This document shows, piece by piece, positions 22,769 through 31,966 of a DNA stretch of 64,000 bases. A program made the translations under genes and the position numbers. Location: NCBI GenBank assembly GCA_030445275.1, contig JAUCSE010000031.1:1-64000 (forward strand). The letters are read 5' to 3'. Below the pieces are notes generated by a model that saw only the letters and a list, made by a program, of their open reading frames with translations, did not search any database and was not told the DNA's origin. Within the stretch, counting starts at the first letter, position 1. Every line of letters begins with the position of its first letter. The DNA comes from Mucilaginibacter sp. Lineage in GTDB: Bacteria > Bacteroidota > Bacteroidia > Sphingobacteriales > Sphingobacteriaceae.

Positions 22769-23500
22769 ATGGAAACTAAAGATTCTAACTACGTTTATAA
22801 AAACGTAATACAATTAAATGAGGTTGATGCATCGCGTAAATTCATAGCCAATGTATTTGTGTGGATGTTTGTTGCCTTAGGCCTTTCAGCCTTTTGCGCA
22901 TTTGCCTTTTCACAGGATCCGGCATTACTCAGTATGCTCAGAGACCCTGAAACTGGTCGTAATACCGGCTTGGGTACTATAACTATGTTTGCACCGCTGA
23001 TATTTGTTTTGGTTATCTCTTTTGGTTTTAATCGCCTTTCATATGCCGTATTAGCATTCCTTTTTGTCGCGTTTTCGGCAATAATGGGCATTAGCTTAAG
23101 CTATATACTTTTAATTTTCACAGCAAGCTCTGTATTAGGTGTATTTATAACCACTTCATTAGTTTTTGGTGTAATGGCCATTGCAGGTTATACAACCAAA
23201 ACTGACCTTACCAAATTTGGTTCTATCATGATGATGGGTCTATTTGGCATTATCATAGCATCGGTTGTTAACATGTTTATGCGCAGCAGCCAGTTAGAGT
23301 ATATCATCAGCTACATAGGTATAGCTGTATTTGTGGGCTTAACCGCTTATGATGTACAAAAGCTAAAACGTATTGGTGCTGGCCTGGAATATGGTGATGC
23401 CACTGCCAAAAAAATGGCCCTGATGGGTGGCTTAACACTATACCTTGATTTCATCAACCTTTTCCTGATGATACTGCGCTTATTTGGCAGAAGAAGATAA
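22769..23500 (+). CDS. Bax inhibitor-1 / YccA family membrane protein
   Basis: 243 residues with seven hydrophobic segments. The UPF0005/BI-1 pattern is visible: an N-terminal cytoplasmic stretch, KFIANVFVWMFVALGLSAFCAFAF as helix 1, APLIFVLVISFGFNRLSYAVLAFLFVAFSAIMGISLSYILLIFTASSVLGVFITTSLVFGVMAIAGYTTKTDL across helices 2-5, and the C-terminal YIGIAVFVGLTAYDVQKLK and ALMGGLTLYLDFINLFLMILRLFGRRR. In this family conserved Asp residues near the C-terminus (here in AYDVQK and YLDFIN) gate a pH-sensitive Ca2+ leak. The Bacteroidota members are uncharacterised. A strong terminator follows 24 bp downstream, so it ends its transcript. Confidence 0.93.
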   Translation: METKDSNYVYKNVIQLNEVDASRKFIANVFVWMFVALGLSAFCAFAFSQDPALLSMLRDPETGRNTGLGTITMFAPLIFVLVISFGFNRLSYAVLAFLFVAFSAIMGISLSYILLIFTASSVLGVFITTSLVFGVMAIAGYTTKTDLTKFGSIMMMGLFGIIIASVVNMFMRSSQLEYIISYIGIAVFVGLTAYDVQKLKRIGAGLEYGDATAKKMALMGGLTLYLDFINLFLMILRLFGRRR

Positions 23501-23523
23501 TAATCAACAAAAAACTATTATTA

Positions 23524-23552
23524 AAAGCTGCCCGCAAAGGCAGCTTTTTTTA
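23524..23552 (+). terminator. Rho-independent terminator after the BI-1 gene
   Basis: AAAAGCTGCC-CGCAAA-GGCAGCTTTTTTTATT: 8-bp stem with a 7-T run. Confidence 0.92.
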
Positions 23553-23566
23553 TTTGCATAGCAGCT

Positions 23567-23645
23567 TCACCCTTCCCTCTCCAAAGGAGAGGGTCTAAAA
23601 GCGCGAAGTTAAAGTCCTCTCCTTTGGAGAGGATTTAGGTGAGGC
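23567..23645. repeat. CTCTCCAAAGGAGAG palindromic element
   Basis: TCACCCTTCCCTCTCCAAAGGAGAGGGTC and AGTCCTCTCCTTTGGAGAGGATTTAGGTGAGG form inverted outer arms, and each contains its own small palindrome CTCTCC..GGAGAG. Confidence 0.85.
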
Positions 23646-23699
23646 CAAATTGTTTACATAATTTTACTTAGCGTACACATACTGAAAGGGCAGAAACTA

Positions 23700-23730
23700 T
23701 TGCATATTAAAGCTTTATTATGCACCTTTG
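23700..23730 (+). promoter_or_regulatory. Promoter of the SAM riboswitch - metH transcript
   Basis: TTG at 23700-23702 and CACCTTTG at 23723-23730 (7 of 8 matches to TANNTTTG), with a 20-bp spacer. The expected start lies just before the P1 stem of the riboswitch. Confidence 0.6.
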
Positions 23731-23734
23731 CATT

Positions 23735-23842
23735 GCTTATGGAGAAAGACGGAGGGATTAGACCCTGCGATGTCTTAGCAACCTGTGCTTCACAAGGTGC
23801 TACATTCTACTCAACCACTACAACGTGTTGGGAAAGATAAGC
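23735..23842 (+). ncRNA. SAM riboswitch (S-box, SAM-I clan) upstream of metH
   Basis: The P1 stem GCTTAT (23735-23740) pairs with ATAAGC (23837-23842). Between them the S-box core elements follow in order: GACGGAGGGA, AGACCCTGCGATGTC, TTAGCAACCTG, the P3 hairpin TGCTTCACAAGGTGCTACATTC, and GAAAGATAAGC closing P1. Binding of S-adenosylmethionine should repress expression of the downstream methionine synthase. A short hairpin CGAAAGTC..GACTTTTCG just past P1 (23843-23870) may be the expression platform. It lacks a long T-run, so control could be at either transcription or translation. Confidence 0.9.
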
Positions 23843-23884
23843 GAAAGTCAAAAGAACACCCGACTTTTCGATGTAAGCTGTATT

Positions 23885-23976
23885 TTTAGATTTGAGACAT
23901 TAGATTTGAGATTTGAGATCGCTTGCTTGTGGTTTAATTTCTCATATCCCACATCTCATATCTAATATCTCAAAGA
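23885..23976. repeat. Imperfect palindrome between riboswitch and metH start
   Basis: TTTTTAGATTTGAGACATTAGATTTGAGATTTGAGAT on the left and ATCTCATATCTAATATCTCAAAG on the right are imperfect reverse complements. It fills the leader between the riboswitch and the ATG of metH (23980). Confidence 0.75.
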
Positions 23977-23979
23977 ACA

Positions 23980-26900
23980 ATGGATATTAGAAAAGAATTA
24001 GAGAAACGCATACTGGTTATTGACGGGGCAATGGGTACTATGATACAACGGTACCAATTAACCGAGCGGGATTTTCGTGGGGAGCGTTTTAAAGATCACA
24101 ACTCTGACCTGCAAGGAAATAACGACCTGCTGAATATAACCCGCCCCGATATTATCAAAGCCATCCACGCCGAATACCTGGATGCCGGTGCCGATATTAT
24201 TGAGACCAACACATTTAGCACGCAGATCATTTCACTTGCCGATTATAAGCTGGAAGAGCTAGCCTATGAGCTGAGTTTCGAAGGCGCACGTCTGGCCCGC
24301 GAAGTGACCGACGAGTATAATATAAAAACACCCGATAAACCGCGCTTTGTAGCCGGTGCAATAGGGCCAACAAACCGTACCGCGTCGTTATCACCGGATG
24401 TTAATGATCCGGGTTACCGGGCCGTAACTTTCGATGATCTGGCTGAGGCTTATTACGATCAGATTCGTGGCCTGGTTGATGGTGGGTCAGACCTGTTATT
24501 GGTCGAAACCATATTTGATACCCTGAATGCCAAGGCGGCGTTGTTTGCCATCAATCGTTATGCTAATGAATCGGGCAAGCATTTGCCTATCATGATATCC
24601 GGTACCATTACCGATGCTTCGGGCCGCACTTTATCCGGCCAAACGGTCGAGGCTTTCTGGAACTCTATCCGTCATGCCAACCTGCTTTCGGTAGGTTTAA
24701 ATTGCGCTTTGGGTGCCAAAGAAATGCGCCCTCACCTGGCCGAGCTTTCTGAAAAAGCCGATGTGTTTATATCAGCTTATCCAAACGCGGGCTTGCCTAA
24801 TGAATTTGGACAGTATGACGAAACAGCGCATGAAACCGCGCACCAGGTTGATGATTTTATAAAAGCTGGCCTGGTTAATATTGTGGGGGGGTGTTGTGGC
24901 ACTACGCCCGAGCATATCCAGTGTATTGCCGAAAAAGCAGCCAAATATCCCCCAAGACAAATACCCGAAATTTACCCCAACTTACGCCTAAGCGGCCTCG
25001 AAGCTGTTACCATAACCCCCGAAAGCATTTTTGTTAACGTGGGCGAGCGTACCAACATCACCGGATCGCCAAAATTCTCCAAACTTATTCTGGCCGAAGA
25101 TTATGAAGCTGCCCTTGCCGTTGCCCTGCAACAGGTAGAAGGCGGCGCGCAGGTGATCGATATCAACATGGATGAGGGTATGATTGATTCGGAAGCGGTG
25201 ATGGTGAAATTCCTGAACCTGGTAGCTTCTGAACCCGATATTGCCAAACTGCCCATCATGATCGACTCCTCCAAATGGACGGTTATTGAGGCTGGCTTAA
25301 AGTGTATACAAGGCAAGGGTATCGTGAACTCCATCTCGCTTAAAGAAGGCGAGGAAAATTTTAAAGAGTACGCCCGCAAAATATTAAGCTATGGTGCTGC
25401 CGCTGTAGTGATGGCCTTTGACGAAACCGGTCAGGCCGATTCATTGGAACGCCGTAAGGAGATTTGCCAGCGCTCTTACAACATATTAGTGAACGAGGTT
25501 GGTTTCCCGCCACAGGATATCATTTTTGACCCGAACATACTAACCGTAGCCACCGGTCTCGAAGAACATAATAACTACGCGGTCGACTTTATTGAAGCTA
25601 CCCGCTGGATAAAACAAAACCTGCCCCATGCCAAAGTGAGTGGCGGTGTAAGTAACATATCATTCTCTTTCAGGGGTAATAATGTGGTGCGCGAGGCTAT
25701 GCACTCCGCATTCCTGTATCACGCCATTGGCGCAGGTATGGATATGGGTATTGTGAATGCCGGTATGCTGGAAGTGTACCAGGAGATAGATAAACACCTG
25801 CTGGAACTGGTGGAAGATGTGCTGCTGAATCGCCGCGATGATGCTACCGAACGTCTGGTTGAACATGCCGATACCATCAAAAGTAAAGGCAAAGAGATTG
25901 TGAGGGATGAAGAATGGCGCAAAGGCCCCGTTGCCGAAAGATTATCGCACGCGCTGGTAAAAGGTATTATTGAGTATCTGGATGATGATGTGGAAGAAGC
26001 CCGTCAGGCTTACGCCAAACCGCTGGAAGTGATTGAAGGGCCATTGATGGACGGCATGAACATCGTTGGTGACTTGTTTGGCGCCGGAAAAATGTTTTTA
26101 CCGCAGGTAGTAAAATCTGCCCGGGTAATGAAAAAGGCCGTGGCTTACCTGCTGCCTTTCATCGAGCTGGAAAAACAAAGGGTTATTGATGCCGGCGAAG
26201 ACTCCAGCGGAAACAGGGCTAATGCCGGTAAAATATTAATGGCCACCGTAAAAGGCGATGTGCATGATATCGGCAAAAATATAGTAGGTGTCGTACTCGC
26301 CTGTAATAATTTTGAGGTGATTGACCTGGGCGTGATGGTTCCAGCGCAAAGGATCATCGAAGAAGCAAAAAAACAAGAAGTAGATATCATTGGTCTTAGC
26401 GGCCTGATCACGCCATCGCTTGATGAAATGGTGCATTTCGCTAAGGAAATGGAACGCGAAGGTTTTACTATTCCATTGATTATTGGCGGGGCTACCACAT
26501 CGCGCATACATGCAGCGGTAAAGGTGGCCCCCAACTATTCCGGCGCTGCTATACACGTGTTAGATGCCTCGCGCAGCGTTACTGTTTGCAGCAGCCTAAT
26601 GAACAAAGACAATCGCGATGGCTATATACAAGGCATTAAAGACGAATACGCCAAAGCCCGCGAAGCACATCTGAATAAAAAATCGGACAAACGTTTTGTA
26701 AGTATTGAGGATGCCCGAAAAGGCCGGTTCCAGATCAGTCTGGATGGTGATGTAGCCCCAAAACCTACTTTTACCGGCACCAAAGTATTTGAATCGTATC
26801 CACTGGAAGAGCTGGTACCTTATATTGACTGGACACCGTTTTTCCATACCTGGGAGTTACGTGGCAGCTACCCTAAGATATTTGCCGATAAGTTTGTGGG

Positions 26901-27669
26901 CGATGAAGCCAAAAAACTTTATGACGATGCCCAGGAACTGTTAAAGAAAATAGTTGATCAAAAACTGTTAAAGGCTAACGGTGTTATCGGCTTTTGGCCG
27001 GCCAATAGTGTAGGCGATGATATTGAACTATATACCGACGAAACCCGCACCAAGTTATTGACCCGTATACATACTCTGCGCCAACAGGCCGAAAAGGTAA
27101 AGAATGATCCGTATTATGCCCTGTCGGATTTTATCGCACCTAAAGAGAGCGAAGTACCTGATTACTTTGGCGGTTTTGCCGTAACAACTGGTATTGGCTG
27201 CGACGAACTGGTAGCTGAATTTGAACGCGACCATGACGACTACAACAGCATTATGGCCAAAGCCCTCGCCGACCGCCTGGCCGAGGCATTTGCCGAAAAA
27301 ATGCACGAGCTGGTGCGTAAAGAATACTGGGGCTATAGCAAGGGTGAGCAACTAAGTACCGACGATTTGATCAAGGAGGAATACCAGGGTATCCGTCCAG
27401 CGCCGGGTTATCCTGCTTGTCCGGATCATACCGAGAAAACAACGCTGTTTGATATCCTCAAAGCCGAAGATAACGCCCAAATGCACCTGACTGAAAGTCT
27501 GGCCATGACACCGGCCGCCTCAGTAAGCGGTTTTTATTTCGCACATCCACAGGCAAGGTATTTTGGACTGGGCAAGATCAGTAAGGATCAGATTGAGGAT
27601 TATGCTATACGTAAACAGATGGATTTAGAGGATGTAGAACGCTGGCTTGGGCCTAACATAAACTATTAA
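23980..27669 (+). CDS. metH: Cobalamin-dependent methionine synthase
   Basis: 1229 residues, the full length of the four-module enzyme. Module 1 (homocysteine binding) has [10 protein letters not shown], and zinc-binding cysteines in GLNCALG (about residue 241) and GGCCGTT (about 304-305). Module 2 (pterin binding) contains [15 protein letters not shown] and [11 protein letters not shown]. Module 3 includes the four-helix cap and the B12-binding motif DVHDIGKN with the cobalt-ligand His762, followed by [13 protein letters not shown]. Module 4 is the reactivation domain binding SAM, with [13 protein letters not shown] near the start and [12 protein letters not shown] near the end. It transfers a methyl group from methyl-tetrahydrofolate to homocysteine. 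An upstream SAM riboswitch should repress it; metF follows. Confidence 0.97.
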   Translation: MDIRKELEKRILVIDGAMGTMIQRYQLTERDFRGERFKDHNSDLQGNNDLLNITRPDIIKAIHAEYLDAGADIIETNTFSTQIISLADYKLEELAYELSFEGARLAREVTDEYNIKTPDKPRFVAGAIGPTNRTASLSPDVNDPGYRAVTFDDLAEAYYDQIRGLVDGGSDLLLVETIFDTLNAKAALFAINRYANESGKHLPIMISGTITDASGRTLSGQTVEAFWNSIRHANLLSVGLNCALGAKEMRPHLAELSEKADVFISAYPNAGLPNEFGQYDETAHETAHQVDDFIKAGLVNIVGGCCGTTPEHIQCIAEKAAKYPPRQIPEIYPNLRLSGLEAVTITPESIFVNVGERTNITGSPKFSKLILAEDYEAALAVALQQVEGGAQVIDINMDEGMIDSEAVMVKFLNLVASEPDIAKLPIMIDSSKWTVIEAGLKCIQGKGIVNSISLKEGEENFKEYARKILSYGAAAVVMAFDETGQADSLERRKEICQRSYNILVNEVGFPPQDIIFDPNILTVATGLEEHNNYAVDFIEATRWIKQNLPHAKVSGGVSNISFSFRGNNVVREAMHSAFLYHAIGAGMDMGIVNAGMLEVYQEIDKHLLELVEDVLLNRRDDATERLVEHADTIKSKGKEIVRDEEWRKGPVAERLSHALVKGIIEYLDDDVEEARQAYAKPLEVIEGPLMDGMNIVGDLFGAGKMFLPQVVKSARVMKKAVAYLLPFIELEKQRVIDAGEDSSGNRANAGKILMATVKGDVHDIGKNIVGVVLACNNFEVIDLGVMVPAQRIIEEAKKQEVDIIGLSGLITPSLDEMVHFAKEMEREGFTIPLIIGGATTSRIHAAVKVAPNYSGAAIHVLDASRSVTVCSSLMNKDNRDGYIQGIKDEYAKAREAHLNKKSDKRFVSIEDARKGRFQISLDGDVAPKPTFTGTKVFESYPLEELVPYIDWTPFFHTWELRGSYPKIFADKFVGDEAKKLYDDAQELLKKIVDQKLLKANGVIGFWPANSVGDDIELYTDETRTKLLTRIHTLRQQAEKVKNDPYYALSDFIAPKESEVPDYFGGFAVTTGIGCDELVAEFERDHDDYNSIMAKALADRLAEAFAEKMHELVRKEYWGYSKGEQLSTDDLIKEEYQGIRPAPGYPACPDHTEKTTLFDILKAEDNAQMHLTESLAMTPAASVSGFYFAHPQARYFGLGKISKDQIEDYAIRKQMDLEDVERWLGPNINY

Positions 27670-27697
27670 GGTCACAACTATAAATAGGTATATAAAG

Positions 27698-27782
27698 CGC
27701 GTCATTGCGAGGTACGAAGCAATCCCCGACTTACAGAGTCGCTCTGTATAGCTTAGAGATTGCTTCGTCCCTCGCAATGACG
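27698..27782. repeat. GTCATTGCGAGG...CCTCGCAATGAC palindromic element (full copy)
   Basis: CGTCATTGCGAGGTACGAAGCAATC and GATTGCTTCGTCCCTCGCAATGACG are reverse complements with one or two mismatches. A half copy is at 17371-17412. It lies between metH and metF. Confidence 0.9.
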
Positions 27783-27845
27783 GGAGGGTAAAATCCCGTA
27801 ATAACAAAGCATAAGAACAAAAAATAGTACAACGCAAACCAAATC

Positions 27846-28805
27846 ATGAAAATTACGGAGCACATCAAGAATGCGCAAGGCAAAACACTTTTTTCTTTTG
27901 AACTGATACCGCCTTTAAAGGGGCAAAGCATACAGGGTATTTACGATGCTATTGATCCTTTGATGGAGTTTAAGCCGCCGTTTATTGATGTGACATCGCT
28001 GCGCGAGGATTATATTTATAAGGAACACTCTAACGGTTTGCTCGAGAAGTTGAGCTATCGCAAACGCCCGGGCACTATCGCCATTTGCGCAGCTATCATG
28101 AACAAGTATAAGGTAGATACCGTTCCGCATTTGTTATGTGGTGGTTTTACCAAGGACGAAACCGAGAATGGGCTGGTCGACTTGCAGTTTTTGGGTATCG
28201 AGAATGTGCTGGTATTGCGCGGCGATGCACGGCGTGGCGATGCCTCATTTGTACCTACCCCCAACGGGCACAATTATGCTACCGATTTACTGCAGCAGGT
28301 GGTGAACATGAACAATGGTATTTACCTGCATGAGCAGCATAGCGATGAAAGTTTAAAAACCGATTTCTGTATAGGCATAGCCGGTTATCCAGAAAAGCAC
28401 TTTGAAGCTCCAAACCTAAAAACCGACTTCAAATACCTGAAACAAAAGGTAGATATGGGCGCCAAATTTATTGTTACTCAAATGTTTTTCGACAATCAGA
28501 AATATTTTGATTTTGTGAATAACTGCCGGGCAAATGGCATTGATGTGCCTATTATACCAGGTTTAAAACCAGTTACTTCATCAAAACAGCTGATTAATCT
28601 GGCAAAAACATTCCACATTGATATGCCAGAGGACCTTTGCGATGCCATCAATGGTTGCAAATCAGAAAAAGAAGTAAGGGATATGGGTGTGGAATGGATG
28701 ATCAATCAATGTAAGGAGCTGATTAAGTTTGGTGTACCTGTGCTCCATTTTTATACCATGAGCAACGCTGGCCCAACAAGGCGCATTGCTGAGGCTATAT
28801 TTTAG
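27846..28805 (+). CDS. metF: Methylenetetrahydrofolate reductase
   Basis: 319 residues, normal for bacterial MetF. The TIM-barrel landmarks are SFELIPP near residue 17, VTSLRED, the HLLCGGFTKDETENGLVDLQFLGIENVLVLRGDARRGD segment (about 97-134, FAD and folate binding), GIAGYPEKHFEAPNLKTDFKYLKQKVDMGAKFIVTQMFFDN (about 174-214), and PIIPGLKPVTS. The C-terminal GVPVLHFYTMSNAG is typical. It reduces methylene-THF to methyl-THF, the methyl donor for MetH just upstream. The gene is 176 bp behind metH and is probably part of the same SAM-controlled unit, although a palindromic element sits between them. Confidence 0.96.
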   Translation: MKITEHIKNAQGKTLFSFELIPPLKGQSIQGIYDAIDPLMEFKPPFIDVTSLREDYIYKEHSNGLLEKLSYRKRPGTIAICAAIMNKYKVDTVPHLLCGGFTKDETENGLVDLQFLGIENVLVLRGDARRGDASFVPTPNGHNYATDLLQQVVNMNNGIYLHEQHSDESLKTDFCIGIAGYPEKHFEAPNLKTDFKYLKQKVDMGAKFIVTQMFFDNQKYFDFVNNCRANGIDVPIIPGLKPVTSSKQLINLAKTFHIDMPEDLCDAINGCKSEKEVRDMGVEWMINQCKELIKFGVPVLHFYTMSNAGPTRRIAEAIF

Positions 28806-28840
28806 CCATTCTATCTCAAAATAGAGCTTCACAAAGCCCT

Positions 28841-28963
28841 TGTCATTTCGAACGAGGAACGAGGAGAAATCTTATACAACATACAAAGCGGACTCTGCAA
28901 TATGTATAAGATTTCTCTTTCGAGCCTCTCACATAATCCCTCACTGCTCTCTCGAAATGACAT
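28841..28963. repeat. TGTCATTTCGA...TCGAAATGACA palindromic element
   Basis: TGTCATTTCGAACGAGGAACGAGGAGAAATCTTATAC on the left; GTATAAGATTTCTC and CTCTCGAAATGACA on the right. The inner arms AGAAATCTTATAC/GTATAAGATTTCT are exact complements. It lies 35 bp after metF. Confidence 0.88.
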
Positions 28964-29328
28964 ATCTCTTTATTATATATGATAAACCTAGATAATAAGC
29001 AAAATATTACCAATATCAACCTTGTTAAATACTTTTTGACAATTACTTACAACTATTAATAAATATATGGTCGTATATATCATACCTTATTGATATCGGC
29101 CAAATAACGCCCATATTTAGCTTGCGTAGTACTACAGTTTTTGATGCGTAAAACTACGTAATATGATTTCTGGCAATTATTAGAACCGCCATATTATTAT
29201 CTGTTTATCAATATGTTACCTGATTTTTAATAAGAGATTAATTTTAAAACGGCTTAGTCCATTTTTGAAATAACAGCTAATAATGTTAGTTTTATCAACT
29301 AAAACTCAATCCTATAATTAGTTTAATC
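28964..29328. other. AT-rich intergenic region with no gene
   Basis: I see no ORF with coding character, RNA fold or clear promoter match here. The stretch is noticeably AT-rich and presumably holds the promoter of the gene at 29329. Confidence 0.5.
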
Positions 29329-29844
29329 ATGGAAACAACAACTACAACAACAGAAACAGAACAAGCAAGGGGTATCATCACCGGTAATGAAGGTGGCGTT
29401 ATAAGCCTTGAAAGCGCTGCAAAATTTACAGCCAATCACCGGCACCGCAGCCCTAAAGGCTCTGCTATTTCTCAGCTTTTCGGGCAGGTCATTGTAAACA
29501 AGATCCTTGCCCAGCCAGGTTGCCTGGCTATTCGTATTTATTATGCCAACAGGCAACAGCTAAGTGGCTTTCAGCGTTTTTTTGTAGCTATCGGTAACTT
29601 TTTTATCAAAACAGTTGCTAAGGCTGATGGCGATATGCGCTTTGTAATATCGGGTGTTACCGAAGATGGTGAAGATATGTTGCCGAGCGATATGAAAGGT
29701 GAAGCTGTTATCTCAACAACTTTTTCAACAACAGAAAAGACATATAAATTGATGGCAGCACAAGAGGACAATAGTTTAGCAGATCAATCGATGCCTTGTC
29801 CTGGTTCATCAGGCTGCCCATCTAATGCCCTTACTGGTCAGTAA
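29329..29844 (+). CDS. Hypothetical protein, widespread Bacteroidota type
   Basis: 171 residues, cytosolic in appearance. After a Thr-rich start it reads ITGNEGGVISLESAAKFTANHRHR, then SAISQLFGQVIVNKILAQPGCLAIRIYYAN, a hydrophobic QRFFVAIGNFFIK, and a closing Cys motif PCPGSSGCP before NALTGQ. Proteins with the 'GxEG..I.L..A..wT.nhR' opening and 'iLaQpGC.giRiYyA' core recur in Bacteroidota genomes, but I know no function for them. The Cys-rich C-terminus resembles neither a metal-cluster site nor a RiPP core clearly enough to claim. It precedes a membrane protein, kinase and regulator on the same strand by 23 bp, so it may belong to their regulatory unit. Confidence 0.75.
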   Translation: METTTTTTETEQARGIITGNEGGVISLESAAKFTANHRHRSPKGSAISQLFGQVIVNKILAQPGCLAIRIYYANRQQLSGFQRFFVAIGNFFIKTVAKADGDMRFVISGVTEDGEDMLPSDMKGEAVISTTFSTTEKTYKLMAAQEDNSLADQSMPCPGSSGCPSNALTGQ

Positions 29845-29867
29845 ACAAATGTAATTTAAAAAAAACT

Positions 29868-30497
29868 GTGAGTCATATCCTACAAATATTTTCTATAATA
29901 TCCGGTTTAATTCCGGTTATTTCTGCGATGTTTAACTATAGGCGAATTGATAAAATATTAAAAATATTCGCAGCTTTTTTATTGATTTCATTTCTTTTTG
30001 ATGTAGGTTTCTGGCTTGCTCAGGCCTTACAAAACACTAAAAATGATATGCCATTAGTACATTTGTATTTAGCTATTAGTCTTGCTTTTTTTTCCATAAT
30101 ATACTATCGACTATTTTTTAAGGAAGCTTTAAAAAAAACAACTTTAATACTTAGTACTATAACTTTACTAGTACTTTTATATAATTCACTTAAAATATGG
30201 GAGTATCCGTCTATATCAAACACTGCTCTGAGTATCCTTCTTATTATTTTATCATTAATATATTTTTACCAGTTATTCAATCGACAAGAATTTGTGTATA
30301 TTGAAAAGCAAGGACTCTTTTGGATAAATGCAGGAGTACTATTTTATTCTTCTGTAAATATTTTTTTCTTTATGCTATTCAATCAACTTTCAAATAAAGA
30401 GCAGGCAGAAGTTTTTATTATACATAGTTTAACCAACATTATTGCCAACATATTATATTCAGTAGGATTATTTTGCAAACCACAGAAAACAACCTGA
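29868..30497 (+). CDS. Multi-pass membrane protein coupled to a histidine kinase
   Basis: 209 residues starting at GTG (MSHILQIFSIISG). Seven hydrophobic helices are spread evenly over the whole length, with short loops and no soluble domain; bases are markedly AT-rich. The gene overlaps the following kinase gene by 25 bp in another frame, so translation is coupled. This arrangement suggests a detached membrane sensor for the kinase, which itself has only one helix. I recognise no named family, although it resembles the seven-helix input domains (7TM-type) fused to kinases in other Bacteroidota. Ligand unknown. Confidence 0.75.
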   Translation: MSHILQIFSIISGLIPVISAMFNYRRIDKILKIFAAFLLISFLFDVGFWLAQALQNTKNDMPLVHLYLAISLAFFSIIYYRLFFKEALKKTTLILSTITLLVLLYNSLKIWEYPSISNTALSILLIILSLIYFYQLFNRQEFVYIEKQGLFWINAGVLFYSSVNIFFFMLFNQLSNKEQAEVFIIHSLTNIIANILYSVGLFCKPQKTT

Positions 30498-31255
30498 TCC
30501 CGGTACTTATTATAGGTACGCTGGTAGTTGTTATATTAATTACTTGTTTGTTTTTTTTCGTGATCATTTATCAGCGAAGAATGATACAAAACCAGGTTGA
30601 ATTACGCACCTTGCACGATCAGCGGCAAGGTGATTTGATGAGCGCTGTTTTTGAAACACAGGAGAGCGAACGCAAACGCCTTGCCGAAGATCTGCATGAT
30701 AGCGTTGGGCAGGTGCTGTCGGCCATTAAACTGAACCTGCACCGGCTTGATAAAAATTGCATCAACGAAAGTACCCAGCCCCTGCTGCTGGATACCCGCC
30801 GGCTTATTGATGAAAGTATACAGGAAATACGCAACATTATTCACAACGTTTTACCACCCGTATTAACTGACTATGGCTTTCTGGTAGCCCTTGAAGCCCT
30901 GAGCCATAAAGTGGAGCAAGCCACCCGCATTAAGGTAAAATTTGATAAAAAAATAAGCGAACAGCGGTTTCCGCAGGAGGTTGAACTGGCGCTTTACCGC
31001 ATTGCCCAGGAACTTTTTGGCAATGCCATTAAACATTCTGATGCCTCTATCATCAACCTTTCAATAACCCAGCAGGCAGGTTTTATGATTATGGAGTTTA
31101 AGGATAACGGCGTGGGTTTCAAGCTAAACGAAGTTAAACAGGGCTTTGGCATCAAGAACCTGGAGAGCCGTGTGCAACTCATCAACGGCGAAATCAGCAT
31201 CCACAGCAAACCTCAAAATGGCACCTGCACAACTATAAAATTAAAAATGGCATAG
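30473..31255 (+). CDS. Sensor histidine kinase, HisKA_3 (NarX/DegS class)
   Basis: 260 residues from a TTG start (MQTTENNLIPVLIIG); no ATG lies before the first helix, so TTG is preferred. One membrane helix at about 8-32 is followed by a short coiled region and the HisKA_3 motif ESERKRLAEDLHDSVGQVLSAIKLNL (phosphoacceptor His near residue 78). The ATPase domain shows ALYRIAQELFGNAIKHSDAS (N-box), FKDNGVGF and QGFGIKNLESRV. There is no sensory domain, so input probably comes from the overlapping membrane protein upstream. The NarL-type response regulator starts 42 bp downstream and is the expected partner. Confidence 0.9.
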   Translation: MQTTENNLIPVLIIGTLVVVILITCLFFFVIIYQRRMIQNQVELRTLHDQRQGDLMSAVFETQESERKRLAEDLHDSVGQVLSAIKLNLHRLDKNCINESTQPLLLDTRRLIDESIQEIRNIIHNVLPPVLTDYGFLVALEALSHKVEQATRIKVKFDKKISEQRFPQEVELALYRIAQELFGNAIKHSDASIINLSITQQAGFMIMEFKDNGVGFKLNEVKQGFGIKNLESRVQLINGEISIHSKPQNGTCTTIKLKMA

Positions 31256-31297
31256 TTTATATCTTTAAACTATATTTAGCCAACTATTTGTTATACA

Positions 31298-31954
31298 ATG
31301 GGCACAATTAAATTAGGCATTATAGATGATCATAAAATTTTCAGGAACGGGTTAAAAGCAACCTTAGAAGATTGTGAAGATTTTGACCTGATACTTGAAG
31401 CATCAAATGGCAAAGAGCTGGTGGGCCTGCTTACCACCAAGACCCCTGATGTATTATTAATGGATATAAAAATGCCCGAAATGGACGGCATTCAAACAGC
31501 AACTTATGTGCATGAGCATTACAAGCATATCAAGATACTGGCCCTATCCATGTTTAACGAGGATAAATATATTGTGGATATGATGAAGGCCGGGGCATCA
31601 GGCTACCTGCTTAAAAATGCGGAACCGGAGGAGATTACCGAGGCTATATCCACCGTTTATCACAAAGGTTTTTATTTTAACGAGCATCTTTCCATAACGC
31701 TTATTAAACAACTGGTTGTTAATGATCATGTAGATAATACGGCTCATAACAAGGCCGATTTGAATGAGCGCGAAATAGAGGTATTGAAACTGGTTTGCCA
31801 GGAATACTCGAACCAGGAAATAGCTGATAAAATTTTTCTGAGCGTACGCACTGTAGAAGGCTACCGTGCCCGTTTATTTGAAAAAACATGTTCAAAAAAC
31901 CTGGTGGGTTTGGTTATATACGCTATAAAGCGTGGTATAATCAGCGTATCTTAA
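31298..31954 (+). CDS. NarL/LuxR-family response regulator
   Basis: 218 residues. The receiver domain has the acidic pair in IIDDHKIFRNG (near residues 8-9), the phosphoacceptor Asp in VLLMDIKMPEMDG (about 56), Ser in ALSM and Lys in YLLKNA. The C-terminal LuxR helix-turn-helix is LNEREIEVLKLVCQEYSNQEIADKIFLSVRTVEGYRARLF (about 152-191). It is the natural partner of the HisKA_3 kinase directly upstream and would act as a DNA-binding regulator when phosphorylated. Targets are not visible; the AraC-type gene that follows is on the other strand. Confidence 0.94.
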   Translation: MGTIKLGIIDDHKIFRNGLKATLEDCEDFDLILEASNGKELVGLLTTKTPDVLLMDIKMPEMDGIQTATYVHEHYKHIKILALSMFNEDKYIVDMMKAGASGYLLKNAEPEEITEAISTVYHKGFYFNEHLSITLIKQLVVNDHVDNTAHNKADLNEREIEVLKLVCQEYSNQEIADKIFLSVRTVEGYRARLFEKTCSKNLVGLVIYAIKRGIISVS

Positions 31955-31966
31955 TTTGTTGACCCC

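Noticed and set aside
26145-26534. 129-residue minus ORF inside metH
   Set aside because: Antisense shadow over the conserved B12-binding domain.
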